The position numbers and the translations under genes were made by a program. A stretch of 64,000 nucleotides of DNA, taken from NCBI GenBank assembly GCA_041394405.1, contig JAWKIF010000015.1, positions 20,498-84,497 of the forward strand, given 5' to 3'. This document shows, one piece after another, positions 51,838-60,124 of the stretch. The DNA is from Microthrix sp041394405. Its GTDB lineage: Bacteria; Actinomycetota; Acidimicrobiia; Acidimicrobiales; Microtrichaceae. Positions within the stretch are counted from its first letter, which is position 1. Each line of letters begins with the position of its first letter. Under the pieces are notes generated by a model. That model saw nothing but the letters and a program-made list of their open reading frames with translations. It ran no database searches and had not been told where the DNA came from.

Positions 51838-52776
51838 CTACACCGCCAGGAGGTCCCGGGCGCCGGTGTCAGACGACGGGTGACGCAGCTTGCTCATGGC
51901 CCGGGCCTCGATCTGGCGGATTCGCTCCCGGGTGAGGTTGAAGTGCTCGCCGACCTCTTCCAGGGTGCGGGGCTCGCCGCGATCCAAGCCAAAGCGCAGC
52001 TTCAGGATCTCGCGCTCGCGCTCGTCGAGCGGCGAGAGCAGCCGCGAGATCTCCTCGGGCAGCAGCGCGGTGGCGGCAACCTCGAAGGGCGACTCGGCCG
52101 AACGGTCCTCCACGACGTCGCCCAGTTCGGCGTCGCCGTCCTCACGCAGGGGCTCGGACAGGGAGAGCGGCTCGGCGGCGAACCGCAGGGCCTCGGTCAC
52201 CTTCTCCTCGGGCATCTCGACCTCGGCGGCCAGCTCGGCCAGCATGGCCGGACGGCCCAGCTTCAGTTCCAGCCGGGCCCGTGCCTTCTGCAGGCGGGCC
52301 AGGGTGTCGCCGGCATGAACCGGCAGGCGGATGGTGCGGCCGGTGTTGGCGATGCCGCGGGTGATGGCCTGACGGATCCACCAGGTGGCGTAGGTGGAGA
52401 ACTTGAAGCCCTTGCGCCAGTCGAACTTCTCGACGGCGTGCATGAGGCCCAGGTTGCCCTCCTGGATGAGGTCCAGCAGCGGCAGGCCGGACGCCTGGTA
52501 CTTCTTGGCGATGGACACGACGAGGCGCAGGTTGGACTGCACGAAGGTCTGCTCGGCGGCGTCACCCTTGCGCTGGGCCCGCCGAAGCTCGCGCTTCTTG
52601 GCCGGGCTGTGGGTCAGCTCGGGATTGTCCAGTTGGCTGCGGGCGTCGGCACCCTTCTCGATCACCTTGGCAAGGCGAACCTCATCGTCCTTGGTGAGCA
52701 GCGGGTACTGCCCAATGTCGGTGAGGTAGAGGCGGACAAGGTCTTCCTCATCGCGCTCGACTCGATCTTTCGCCAC
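51838..52776 (-). CDS. RNA polymerase sigma-70 factor, group 1/2 (RpoD/HrdB-like)
   Basis: 312 residues from the GTG at 52776 (GGAAGGAA upstream). Region 1.2 DLVRLYLTDIGQYPLLTKDDEVRLAKVIE, region 2 LRLVVSIAKKYQASGLPLLDLIQEGNLGLMHAVEKFDWRKGFKFSTYATWWIRQAITR, region 3 and region 4 EREILKLRFGLDRGEPRTLEEVGEHFNLTRERIRQIEARAMSKLRHP are complete. It lacks an acidic region 1.1, so it is either the housekeeping factor with a short N-terminus or a SigB-like group 2 factor. Ends 15 bp before the selC gene on the same strand. Confidence 0.93.
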   Translation of the reverse strand: MAKDRVERDEEDLVRLYLTDIGQYPLLTKDDEVRLAKVIEKGADARSQLDNPELTHSPAKKRELRRAQRKGDAAEQTFVQSNLRLVVSIAKKYQASGLPLLDLIQEGNLGLMHAVEKFDWRKGFKFSTYATWWIRQAITRGIANTGRTIRLPVHAGDTLARLQKARARLELKLGRPAMLAELAAEVEMPEEKVTEALRFAAEPLSLSEPLREDGDAELGDVVEDRSAESPFEVAATALLPEEISRLLSPLDEREREILKLRFGLDRGEPRTLEEVGEHFNLTRERIRQIEARAMSKLRHPSSDTGARDLLAV

Positions 52777-53089
52777 GTCGTTCCTTCCAATGCTGGTTTG
52801 GTAGCCATTGCTGGGGTTGGGTCGCCTCACCGGGGGTTCGGAGACCGGGGTCGCCGCAGTGCGTCACTCAGCCAAGGTGCGATCTGGCCGGATCGTCCTC
52901 GTTGGGGCTGAGTTGAGTGGTGCGGCGGGAATCTGGGTCGGTAGCCCTAGTGGGAGGATGGTTCGGTTGGGTCTGCCATTCCGAAAAGGGCACTCTGCAG
53001 GATACGTACGGCGTCAAGGGGTACTACCCGCCATGCGGCCCATTTCGTGAGGTCAAGCGGCCTCATGGCCACGCTCTGTGGCAATCAGC
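52777..53089. other. 313-bp intergenic region upstream of the sigma-factor gene
   Basis: No convincing ORF or RNA gene. It should hold the promoter(s) of the sigma gene on the minus strand. A TTGACG (complement of 53012-53017) could be a -35 element, but no good -10 follows at standard spacing. Confidence 0.4.
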
Positions 53090-53614
53090 TCACGCTTCGC
53101 CGACCGTTGGTCGACCGGCGAGGGCATGCAACTTCCGCGTCAGGGCACGCCAGTCGGTCGACGCGTCCTGCAACGACAGGTCTGCGACCCGCCGCGTTGG
53201 GTGGTCGGCAATTGTTGTGGCCGCCTTGAGGAATTCGTCGTAAGCCACGATCAACCTGGGCAGAATCACCTGGGTTGAACCACCCAGGGCGGCCATCGAG
53301 GCGGCCTCGTCCAGGGGTTCGGTGCTCCGTGGGCCCAATGGCCCAGTCAATGCCTCCAGCTCCCGTGCCAGGCCTCCCACCCGGTCGGTTTCGGGGGGCA
53401 CAGCGTCGTCGGGCCCGTCGCTGCCGCCCCGTCGTGCCGGCCACAGCGCCCGCCACCATTCGGCTCGGGCCCCGTGGTGCGCACCGACCGGTGCCAGGGC
53501 GGCGCTGACCGCATCGGACTGGCTGCGAGCCGCCCAGCCACCGACGCTGACGAACGCCTGCTGCTCGGCCCACGCCAGGCTGCGCGCCCAGTCGGCGGCG
53601 TCGTCGGCGTTCAT
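53090..53614 (-). CDS. Hypothetical helical protein coupled to the mutase small subunit
   Basis: 174 residues; the ATG at 53614 overlaps the mutA stop (ATGA). No recognised motif, signal peptide or membrane segment. Composition is Ala/Trp-rich and predicted helical (DDAADWARSLAWAEQQAFVSVGGWA; ILPRLIVAYDEFLKAATTIADHPTRRVADLSL), with a Pro/Asp-rich middle. In many actinobacteria the large mutase subunit follows here; it does not in this genome. Overlap suggests that this protein serves the mutase, but function is unknown. Confidence 0.6.
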   Translation of the reverse strand: MNADDAADWARSLAWAEQQAFVSVGGWAARSQSDAVSAALAPVGAHHGARAEWWRALWPARRGGSDGPDDAVPPETDRVGGLARELEALTGPLGPRSTEPLDEAASMAALGGSTQVILPRLIVAYDEFLKAATTIADHPTRRVADLSLQDASTDWRALTRKLHALAGRPTVGEA

Positions 53615-55617
53615 GCCTGGGTGGCGTCCTGGGCATCACCCAACGCGGCCAGCAGATCCACCCCGACGCCCACGTAGGCGTCGATGTCGTCGGCCACGGC
53701 GTCGAAGTGGGCGCCGTGGCGCCCCGCCACGTAGAGCCGCGCCGGGTGATGGGCAGCCAGGGCGGCCACCGCATCGGCGCCCCACTCGGCGTAGATCGCG
53801 TCGGAGGAACACAGCACCGCCAGGCGCGCACCCGAGCCGGCGAAGGCCGAGCCCACCGCCTCGGCGCCGTCGTAGCCCTCGGCGCCCACGGCCTCCATGC
53901 CCCCCGCCTCGAAGGCGTTGGTCGTCCAGCTGAGGCGTGCCGAGTGGGCTGCTGCCGGGCCCAGATTGGCCACGAACACCCGTGGCCGGGTTCCGGTGGC
54001 CGCCAGCGTGTCGTCGCTGCGCTGGCGCAGCGCCTCCCACCCCTCGGCCCACCGCACCATGCCCAGTGGTGCCGGCAGCTCGGTGGCGGTTGCGGCCGGA
54101 TCTCCGTGCTCGGCATCGGCCCCCGCCAGGGCGGCGGCACGGAGTGCGCCCAGGTCGGGCGCCGGGCGGGCCAGCGGCTCCTCGGCCAGCAACGGGAACT
54201 CCGACACTCCGGTGACGGGGCGGGCCCGGGTGGCCACCTCCGCCAGGGCTGCATCGCGGGCCTGGCCCACCAGGTCGCCCCACCAGCCCGAGGTGAGCGC
54301 CTCCACCATGCCGCCCCGCCCCTCGATCTCGACAAACAGCTCCCAGGCGCGGCCACACAGCGAGTCGGTGAGCGATTCGACGTACCACGAACCCCCGGCG
54401 GGGTCGATGATGCGCCCCAGACCCGACTCATCTTGGGCCAGCAGCTGGGTGTTGCGGGCCAAACGGCGGGCGAAGCCATCGGATTCGCCCACGGCCGAGT
54501 CGAAGGGTGCGACGGTGATCGACTCGGCGCCGCCGAGCGCCCCCGCAAAGGTGGCGGCGGTACCCCGCAGCAGGTTCACCCACGGGTCCCGGCGGGTCAT
54601 CATGGCCGCCGACGTGCGGGCGTGAAGGGCAGCGGCCGACGCGCCCTCGGTGGCACCGGCGCTGAGGGCCAGGTGGCTCCAGCAACGCCGGGCTGCGCGC
54701 AGCAGGGCCACGCCGCCCCAGATGTCGGCGTCGAGGGTGACGGTGATGTTGATCTGGGCCAGGGCGGCTTCCAGGCTGAGCCCGCCCTCGGTGACCGCCG
54801 CCAGCACGGCGCGGCCCGTGCCCAACATGGCGGCCAGCTGTTGTGCCGGGGTGCACCCCGCCTCGGCGTGGGGGGCGGTATCGATGCCCAGGGCGCTCAC
54901 CTCGGGAAACGCCTCGTGGGTGCGGGCGGCCAGGCGGGAGGCCGCCGCCAGCGCGGCGTCGATCCCGCCCGGCAGCGTTCCTGCCGCCGCCAGGGCCCCA
55001 ACCGGGTCGGCCCGAAAGGCCCCCACCGCCTCGGCGGGGTCGATGCCGCGCCGCTGCCACACACCGGTGAGCAGCTCGGCGGCGCACTCGAAGGACGCAC
55101 CGGCGTCCAGCACCACCGGGGCGGCCTCCAGGACCACGCCCTTGAGCGCGGCGTCCAGCGCGTCGACGCCGAGGGCCAACAGGCCATCCACCCCTGCGTG
55201 GTCCTGCCAGGCGTCGTCGCCGGGGGCCAGGCCCAGCCGGGCGGCCTCGTCGAAGCGCACCGTCAGGCTGGTTGCCCCGCCGGTGAGGTCGCCCAGCGCT
55301 GCGGCCGACGCCGCTGCCGGGTCGGCCGATCGCACCACGGTCCGGATGTCCCAGGCGCCCTCGGCCCGCCCGGCCGGCGCAACGCCGCGGGTGAACGGCG
55401 CCTGGCCGGGAAGTCCGGCTGCCTCCCCCAACGCCTCGCCATCCGACCGCAGGTACAGCGGGCTCAGTTCAATGCCGTCGCGGGTGGTTGTGGTGATGGC
55501 CTCCACTCCCCGGCCCTTCAGCGTGGTCTCCACCAGCGCCAACCAGTCGGCCTCCCCCGGAATCGGGGGGCTGGCGGTGGCGGCTTCGTCGGCGGCCCGT
55601 TGGGGGGCATCGGTCAT
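53611..55617 (-). CDS. mutA: Methylmalonyl-CoA mutase, small (beta) subunit
   Basis: 668 residues from the ATG at 55617. TIM-barrel substrate domain (GIELSPLYLRSDGEALGEAAGLPGQAPFTRG, AWDIRTVV, GTGRAVLAAVTEGG, MTRRDPWVNLLRGTAATFAGALGGAESITVAPFD, ARNTQLLAQDESGLGRIIDPAGGSWYVESLTD) and a degenerate C-terminal cobalamin-type domain lacking the DxHxxG motif. This is the non-catalytic subunit of the B12-dependent mutase interconverting methylmalonyl- and succinyl-CoA. The catalytic large subunit is not in the window. Confidence 0.93.
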   Translation of the reverse strand: MTDAPQRAADEAATASPPIPGEADWLALVETTLKGRGVEAITTTTRDGIELSPLYLRSDGEALGEAAGLPGQAPFTRGVAPAGRAEGAWDIRTVVRSADPAAASAAALGDLTGGATSLTVRFDEAARLGLAPGDDAWQDHAGVDGLLALGVDALDAALKGVVLEAAPVVLDAGASFECAAELLTGVWQRRGIDPAEAVGAFRADPVGALAAAGTLPGGIDAALAAASRLAARTHEAFPEVSALGIDTAPHAEAGCTPAQQLAAMLGTGRAVLAAVTEGGLSLEAALAQINITVTLDADIWGGVALLRAARRCWSHLALSAGATEGASAAALHARTSAAMMTRRDPWVNLLRGTAATFAGALGGAESITVAPFDSAVGESDGFARRLARNTQLLAQDESGLGRIIDPAGGSWYVESLTDSLCGRAWELFVEIEGRGGMVEALTSGWWGDLVGQARDAALAEVATRARPVTGVSEFPLLAEEPLARPAPDLGALRAAALAGADAEHGDPAATATELPAPLGMVRWAEGWEALRQRSDDTLAATGTRPRVFVANLGPAAAHSARLSWTTNAFEAGGMEAVGAEGYDGAEAVGSAFAGSGARLAVLCSSDAIYAEWGADAVAALAAHHPARLYVAGRHGAHFDAVADDIDAYVGVGVDLLAALGDAQDATQA

Positions 55618-55738
55618 GGGACACTCCAAAAGACGGTGGCGGGCCAGGTTAGTTGGAGGCCGATTCCGCTGGATGATCCGGGCGGGAAACTAGGGTCAAC
55701 CAGCGACGCACCATCCGTGTCGACCTTGGAGTGGCCCC

Positions 55739-56356
55739 ATGATTGCAGCCCAGCCCTACGTGTCCATCGACGTTGCGTTGTTGTTGTTGCGGGTGACCTT
55801 TGGCGTCACCCTGGCGCTGCACGGCTACGGCAAGTTCTTCACCGGCGGCCGCATCCCCGGCACGGCACGCTGGTTCGACTCCATCGGCATGCGCCCGGGC
55901 AAGACGATGGCGCTCATGGCAGCGAGCACCGAGGTGGCCGCCGGCCTGGCCTTCGCCATCGGGTTCTTGACGCCCATCGCCTCGGCCGGGTTCGTGGCCC
56001 TCATGCTGGTGGCCGGCTGGACGGTGCATCGCGACAACGGCTTCTTCATCGTCAGGGACGGCTGGGAGTACAACATGATCCTGGCGGTTGGCACCGTGAC
56101 CATCGCCATGACCGGCGCCGGTCGGTTCTCGCTGGATCGGGTGTTGGACCTGGAGCGCTCGTTTAGCGGATTCCGGGGCCTGGCCTTGTCCGCCGGGCTG
56201 GGGATCGCCGGCGGTGTGGGCCTGCTGGCCGCCGTCTATCGGCCCCCGGCCAAGGAGACCCTCGAGACCCTGGAAACCGTCGAGACCGTCGAGACACTTG
56301 AAACCCTCGAACCTGTCGAGGAGGCCGAGGCCACCGAGGCCACCGACGACTCATGA
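55739..56356 (+). CDS. DoxX family membrane protein with acidic repeat tail
   Basis: 205 residues. Four membrane helices with DoxX signature DVALLLLRVTFGVTLALHGYGKFFTGGRIPGTARWFDSIGM and EVAAGLAFAIGFLTPIASAGFVALMLVAGWTVHRDNGFFI. The last ~35 residues are a repeated ETLETVETVETLE-type acidic segment, probably a coiled coil or disordered. DoxX members act in thiosulfate oxidation or oxidative stress in other bacteria; role here unknown. Its stop overlaps the start of the decarboxylase gene (ATGA). Confidence 0.85.
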   Translation: MIAAQPYVSIDVALLLLRVTFGVTLALHGYGKFFTGGRIPGTARWFDSIGMRPGKTMALMAASTEVAAGLAFAIGFLTPIASAGFVALMLVAGWTVHRDNGFFIVRDGWEYNMILAVGTVTIAMTGAGRFSLDRVLDLERSFSGFRGLALSAGLGIAGGVGLLAAVYRPPAKETLETLETVETVETLETLEPVEEAEATEATDDS

Positions 56357-57789
56357 GCAGCCGGCGGGGCCGACCGGGCCTGCAAGGCGTGCTGGATCGA
56401 ATCGGGGTGTGGAACCGCAGCCCCCGCGACCCCGCCGAGCACCCCGAGCTGAGCCCCAAGGACCTTGGTCGCCTCGACAAGGTGTTTGCCCGGCTGACGA
56501 GCGAGCCCGAGCTGTCGGCCCGGCGCCGCCTGGCGGCCGAGTTGGTCACCATGTGGGCCGAGGACCTTCCCGATGCGCGGGCCAACCTGGTGCGGGCGCT
56601 AGCCGAGCGTGCCCTGCCGGGCCCCAAGCAGCGGCGCGGCCTCGATGCCCTCGGCGGGGACACCGCCACCGGTCAGACCGAGCAGCAACGATCGTTGGGC
56701 CTGCTGCGCGCTGCCCTGGCAGCGGTGCGCATGCCCGTCGACCCGCTGCTCGACGAGCTGTCCAGTCCCCCCGGAGGAGTACGCTTCCTCATCGAGCTCC
56801 GGGCCGCGGCCGCCCAGTTGGCCAACGACGAACCCGAGGACGGCAACGAGGGCGCCGCAGCGCTCGACGCCTTGGTGGAGGCCCGCCTGCGGGTGCTGAT
56901 GACCCCCGCGCTGCTCGAGCTGAGGCGCCTCGACTGGGACACACCGGCTTCGCTGTTGCAGCGGGTGGCGGCGCTGGAGGCGGTGCATCCCATCGAGTCC
57001 ATCGTGCAGCTGCGGGATCGGCTGGATGAGGACCGCGGCGCCTACGCACTGTTCCACCCGGGCATGGAGGACGAGCCGCTGGCGTTCGTTTGGCTGGCCT
57101 TCACCCAGGGCGTACCCGACAACCTGGGCCAGATCACCGACCCTGAGGCCAGCAAGGTGCCTCCGGAGAAGGCCGACACGGCCGTGTTCTGGAGCATCTC
57201 GGCCACCCAGCGGGGGCTGGCCGGCCTGGGAATCGGCAACGAGCTGATCAAGCGCACGGTCACCGAGCTGCGTCAGGCTCGGCCCTCCATCCAGCGGTTT
57301 GTCACCCTGTCGCCCATCCCGTCCCTGGCCTCGGCCGTGCTGGACGCCATCAAGCCGGCCGGCGCTCAGCGCCAGGGGGCTGCGACGGCCAACCCCACCG
57401 GTGACGTGCTGACCCTCCTCGGCATGGGCCGCCCCTCGGAGGACGTGAAACGGCTGCTCACCGACGACGTGTGGCTGGTGTCCCACGAGGCCGACGAGCT
57501 GCGGACGCCGCTGTTGCGGCTGGCCGCCCGCCACCTCACCGGAGTCAGCGACGACGGCCGGTCGCCCGACCCCGTGGCCAACTTCCACCTTCAGAACGGC
57601 GCCCAGCTGTGGCGGCTGAACTGGGCCGCCAACCGCTCGACCAGCGGGCTGGCTCAGAGCTTCGGCATCATGGCCAACTACCGCTACGACCCCGAGGCGC
57701 TCACCCGGCGGGCTCGCCACTATCGGGATTCGGGGGAGATTGACCTGGGCGACGACGTCCTTCGGCTCCTCGACGAAGCAACCGGCTGA
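56353..57789 (+). CDS. Malonyl-CoA decarboxylase
   Basis: 478 residues. Converts malonyl-CoA to acetyl-CoA and CO2. N-terminal helical domain and C-terminal GNAT-like catalytic domain are recognisable: RRLAAELVTMW, AYALFHPGMEDEPLAFVWLAFTQGVPDNLGQI, FWSISATQRGLAGLGIGNELIKR, FVTLSPIPSL (Ser region) and VANFHLQNGAQLWRLNWAANRSTSGLAQSFGIMANYRY (catalytic His region). Its last 89 bp overlap the AI-2E family gene on the opposite strand. Works alongside the fatty-acid genes of the region, removing malonyl-CoA. Confidence 0.9.
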   Translation: MSSRRGRPGLQGVLDRIGVWNRSPRDPAEHPELSPKDLGRLDKVFARLTSEPELSARRRLAAELVTMWAEDLPDARANLVRALAERALPGPKQRRGLDALGGDTATGQTEQQRSLGLLRAALAAVRMPVDPLLDELSSPPGGVRFLIELRAAAAQLANDEPEDGNEGAAALDALVEARLRVLMTPALLELRRLDWDTPASLLQRVAALEAVHPIESIVQLRDRLDEDRGAYALFHPGMEDEPLAFVWLAFTQGVPDNLGQITDPEASKVPPEKADTAVFWSISATQRGLAGLGIGNELIKRTVTELRQARPSIQRFVTLSPIPSLASAVLDAIKPAGAQRQGAATANPTGDVLTLLGMGRPSEDVKRLLTDDVWLVSHEADELRTPLLRLAARHLTGVSDDGRSPDPVANFHLQNGAQLWRLNWAANRSTSGLAQSFGIMANYRYDPEALTRRARHYRDSGEIDLGDDVLRLLDEATG

Positions 57790-59125
57790 GCAGCTCGCCC
57801 ACCGGAGTGTCGCCCTGCAGGGCGCCGTCGGGATCGGCCCACAGGTCCTCCCCGACGTCGCCCATTCCTCCGGGGCCGCGCAGGTCGGATTCCGCCGATG
57901 TGGGCACCCCGATGGCGGTTAGCTCGGAGGTGACCACCTCGTGGCGTTGCAGGAAGGCCGACAGGAACGCCTGGAGGATCGCCGCAACCGGCAGTGCCAG
58001 CAGGGCCCCCACCGGGCCGATGAGGCTGGCCCCGGCGATCACCGCGCCGAACGCCACGGCCGGGTGGATGTCCATGGTGCGTGCCGTCACCCTGGGCGCA
58101 AAGAGGTAGTTCTCGAGCTGCTGGTAGACGGTGAAGTAGATGAGCAGGCCCAACGCGGCGACCGGCTGGTTGAGCAGGGCGATCAGGATGGGAAGCGCGC
58201 CGGCCAGATAGGTGCCGATCACCGGCACGAACTGGCTCAACATGCCCATCCACAGCGCCAGCGCCAGCGAATAGGGAACGCCGAGGATCTCCATCGCCAA
58301 CCAGCTGAAGATGGTGGCCAGCGCCGCCAGCACCATCCTGGAGTAGAGGTAGCCGCCGGTTTTGGCGATGGCCAGCTCCCACAGGTCCAGCACCATGCGC
58401 TGGCGGTCGGGTGGCAGGCGGCCGCAGATAGTGCGGCGAAACTTGGGGCCGTCGGCGGTGAGGTAGAAGGCGAAGAGCCCGATGGTGAGCAGCCGAAACA
58501 GCGCTCCCACCGCCGCCGCCGACAGGGTGACCACCCGCCCGCCGACGTTGGTGGCCATGGTGGACAGGTCGCCCTGGTAGGTCTCGATCTGGCTCACCAG
58601 GTCGTCCGAGGTGATCTCGGTGTTGAAGCGCCCGTTGATCCAGTCGGTCGCCTCGCGCACGTAGCGGGGGGCGTCCTCCACTAGGCGGCTGGTTTCGCTG
58701 ACCACCAAGTCGACGATGGCGTAGGTCAACACCGCGCCGCCTAACAGCACCACCACGAACACCAACCCGGTGGCGGCGCCGCGGCGCCACCCCCGGTCGG
58801 CCAACCAGTTCACCGCAGGCTCCATGGCGAAGCTCAGGAATAGCGCCACCATCAGCATCAGCAACAGGTCGCGCAGCAGGTAGATGGTGGCTCGCAACAG
58901 CACCAGCGAGGCCACCGTCAGCGCCGTGTACACCAGTGCCCTCAGGAACCACGGCGGGATCCGATCGCCCAGCGGGCTGGGCGCCACCTGAGCGTCACCC
59001 ATCCGACGGGCCCATCCGGGATCGTCCAACTCGTGGCGCTGAGCCCGGGTGTGCTTTGGAGCCGTCGGCGCAATGTCCGGGCCGGGTGGATGGGGATCCG
59101 GCCCCAAATCGCCGTCGCCGTTCAT
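57701..59125 (-). CDS. AI-2E transporter family (PerM-like) permease
   Basis: 474 residues from the ATG at 59125. About eight membrane helices: N-terminal cluster (FLRALVYTALTVASLVLLRATIYLL; LLLMLMVALFLSFAMEPAVNWL; AATGLVFVVVLLGGAVLTYAIV), an extracytoplasmic loop, then the signature LALALWMGMLSQFVPVIGTYLAGALPILIAL and LENYLFAPRVTARTMDIHPAVAFGAVIAGASLIGPVGALLALPVAAILQAFL. Function of most members is unknown (peptide, quorum signal or Na+/H+ transport). The C-terminal ~75 residues are polar and run antisense into the decarboxylase gene. Confidence 0.88.
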   Translation of the reverse strand: MNGDGDLGPDPHPPGPDIAPTAPKHTRAQRHELDDPGWARRMGDAQVAPSPLGDRIPPWFLRALVYTALTVASLVLLRATIYLLRDLLLMLMVALFLSFAMEPAVNWLADRGWRRGAATGLVFVVVLLGGAVLTYAIVDLVVSETSRLVEDAPRYVREATDWINGRFNTEITSDDLVSQIETYQGDLSTMATNVGGRVVTLSAAAVGALFRLLTIGLFAFYLTADGPKFRRTICGRLPPDRQRMVLDLWELAIAKTGGYLYSRMVLAALATIFSWLAMEILGVPYSLALALWMGMLSQFVPVIGTYLAGALPILIALLNQPVAALGLLIYFTVYQQLENYLFAPRVTARTMDIHPAVAFGAVIAGASLIGPVGALLALPVAAILQAFLSAFLQRHEVVTSELTAIGVPTSAESDLRGPGGMGDVGEDLWADPDGALQGDTPVGELLSRLLRRGAEGRRRPGQSPPNPDSGEPAG

Positions 59126-59190
59126 GGCCCCAGCTTGCCAGGTGCGCCGCTCGGCCGTGAGCAATCAGCCGCTTGGCATTTGCCCGGCCG

Positions 59191-59940
59191 CTAGGCGCCG
59201 AACATCCCCATCCATTCGGCGGCGCTGCGGGGGGCAAAGACGAAGTTGAACTTGCGGGTGTCGCCCATCGATGCCGACGGAGCGGCCGAGTATTGATGGC
59301 CCGGGTAGAGGATGGTGTCGTCGGGAACCTTGGCCAGCCGTTGGGTGAGGCTCTCGTAGAGCGCCGCCGGGTCGCCGCCGGGCAGGTCGGTGCGTCCGCA
59401 GCCTTCGAGGAACAGAGTGTCGCCCGCCACCAGGGCGCCCTCCACGAGGAAGCACTGGCTGCCCGGGGTGTGGCCCGGGGTGTGGATCAGCTTGATGGGC
59501 ACCTCGCCCACCATCACCGTGTCGCCGGAGGTGTGAGTGCGCAGGTGGGCCTCGTCGATGTCCACCACGTGGGCCAGCCACTCGGCCTCGTCGGCCTGGA
59601 TGTGCACCGGCACCGACATGCGTTCCAGCAGCTCGCTGACGCCCTCGATGGTGTGGCCCATCATGGAGCCCCCGCAGTGATCGGGGTGGTAGTGGGTCAC
59701 CAGCGCACCGGTGATCGACATGTCATCGGCCTCCGCCAAGTCAACCAGCTCGTTCACCGAGTAGGCGGGATCCACCAACACCACCTCGCCGGTCTGGCGG
59801 TCGCCGATTGCGTAGGTGAAGTTCACCATCTGCCGGGCCACCGGGTCGGCGGCCGCAAAGTCCCGCCCCGCCAACAACTGTCGGAAGTACAGCCGGTCGT
59901 TGCCGGACGAAGTGGCGGAGGTTTCGTTGGCATCGTTCAT
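59191..59940 (-). CDS. Metallo-beta-lactamase-fold hydrolase (glyoxalase II / persulfide dioxygenase-like)
   Basis: 249 residues from the ATG at 59940. Metal-binding motif THYHPDHCGG (HxHxDH), later HTPGHTPGSQCF, GDTLFLEGCGRTDLPGGDPAALYESLTQRLAKVPDDTILYPGHQY. The GCGRTD and HTPGHTPGS segments resemble the ETHE1/persulfide-dioxygenase and BlhII-type group more than classical glyoxalase II. Substrate not certain. Divergent from the tRNA-Ser gene. Confidence 0.88.
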   Translation of the reverse strand: MNDANETSATSSGNDRLYFRQLLAGRDFAAADPVARQMVNFTYAIGDRQTGEVVLVDPAYSVNELVDLAEADDMSITGALVTHYHPDHCGGSMMGHTIEGVSELLERMSVPVHIQADEAEWLAHVVDIDEAHLRTHTSGDTVMVGEVPIKLIHTPGHTPGSQCFLVEGALVAGDTLFLEGCGRTDLPGGDPAALYESLTQRLAKVPDDTILYPGHQYSAAPSASMGDTRKFNFVFAPRSAAEWMGMFGA

Positions 59941-60036
59941 GGCCAACAGTCTGCCCGCCGGCGCTGGCTCAGGTGCAGCCGACTCTCGCCGCCAATCGCT
60001 TCGCCAGCACCCACGCTCGGCTCTAGAGTGGCGAAC

Positions 60037-60124
60037 GGAGGGATGGCAGAGCGGACGATTGCGACGGTCTTGAAAACCGTTGAGGTGCAAGCCTCCGGGG
60101 GTTCGAATCCCCCTCCCTCCGCCA
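60037..60124 (+). tRNA. tRNA-Ser (TGA)
   Basis: Acceptor GGAGGGA/TCCCTCC, anticodon stem ACGGT/ACCGT with loop CTTGAAA (anticodon UGA, Ser codon UCA), variable arm TGAGGTGCAAGCCTCC, T-arm GGGGGTTCGAATCCCCC, discriminator G and encoded CCA. 88 nt with CCA. Its 3' end is the insertion point of the IS element. Confidence 0.95.
60110..60124. repeat. 15-bp direct repeat, left copy (tRNA-Ser 3' end)
   Basis: CCCCTCCCTCCGCCA, the last 15 bases of the tRNA gene, occurs again at 61407-61421 immediately after the IS. It is either the target-site duplication of the IS or an older att-site repeat. Confidence 0.85.

Noticed and set aside
53707..56166. 819-codon plus-strand frame opposite mutA
   Set aside because: Shadow ORF; mutA motifs are clear on the minus strand.
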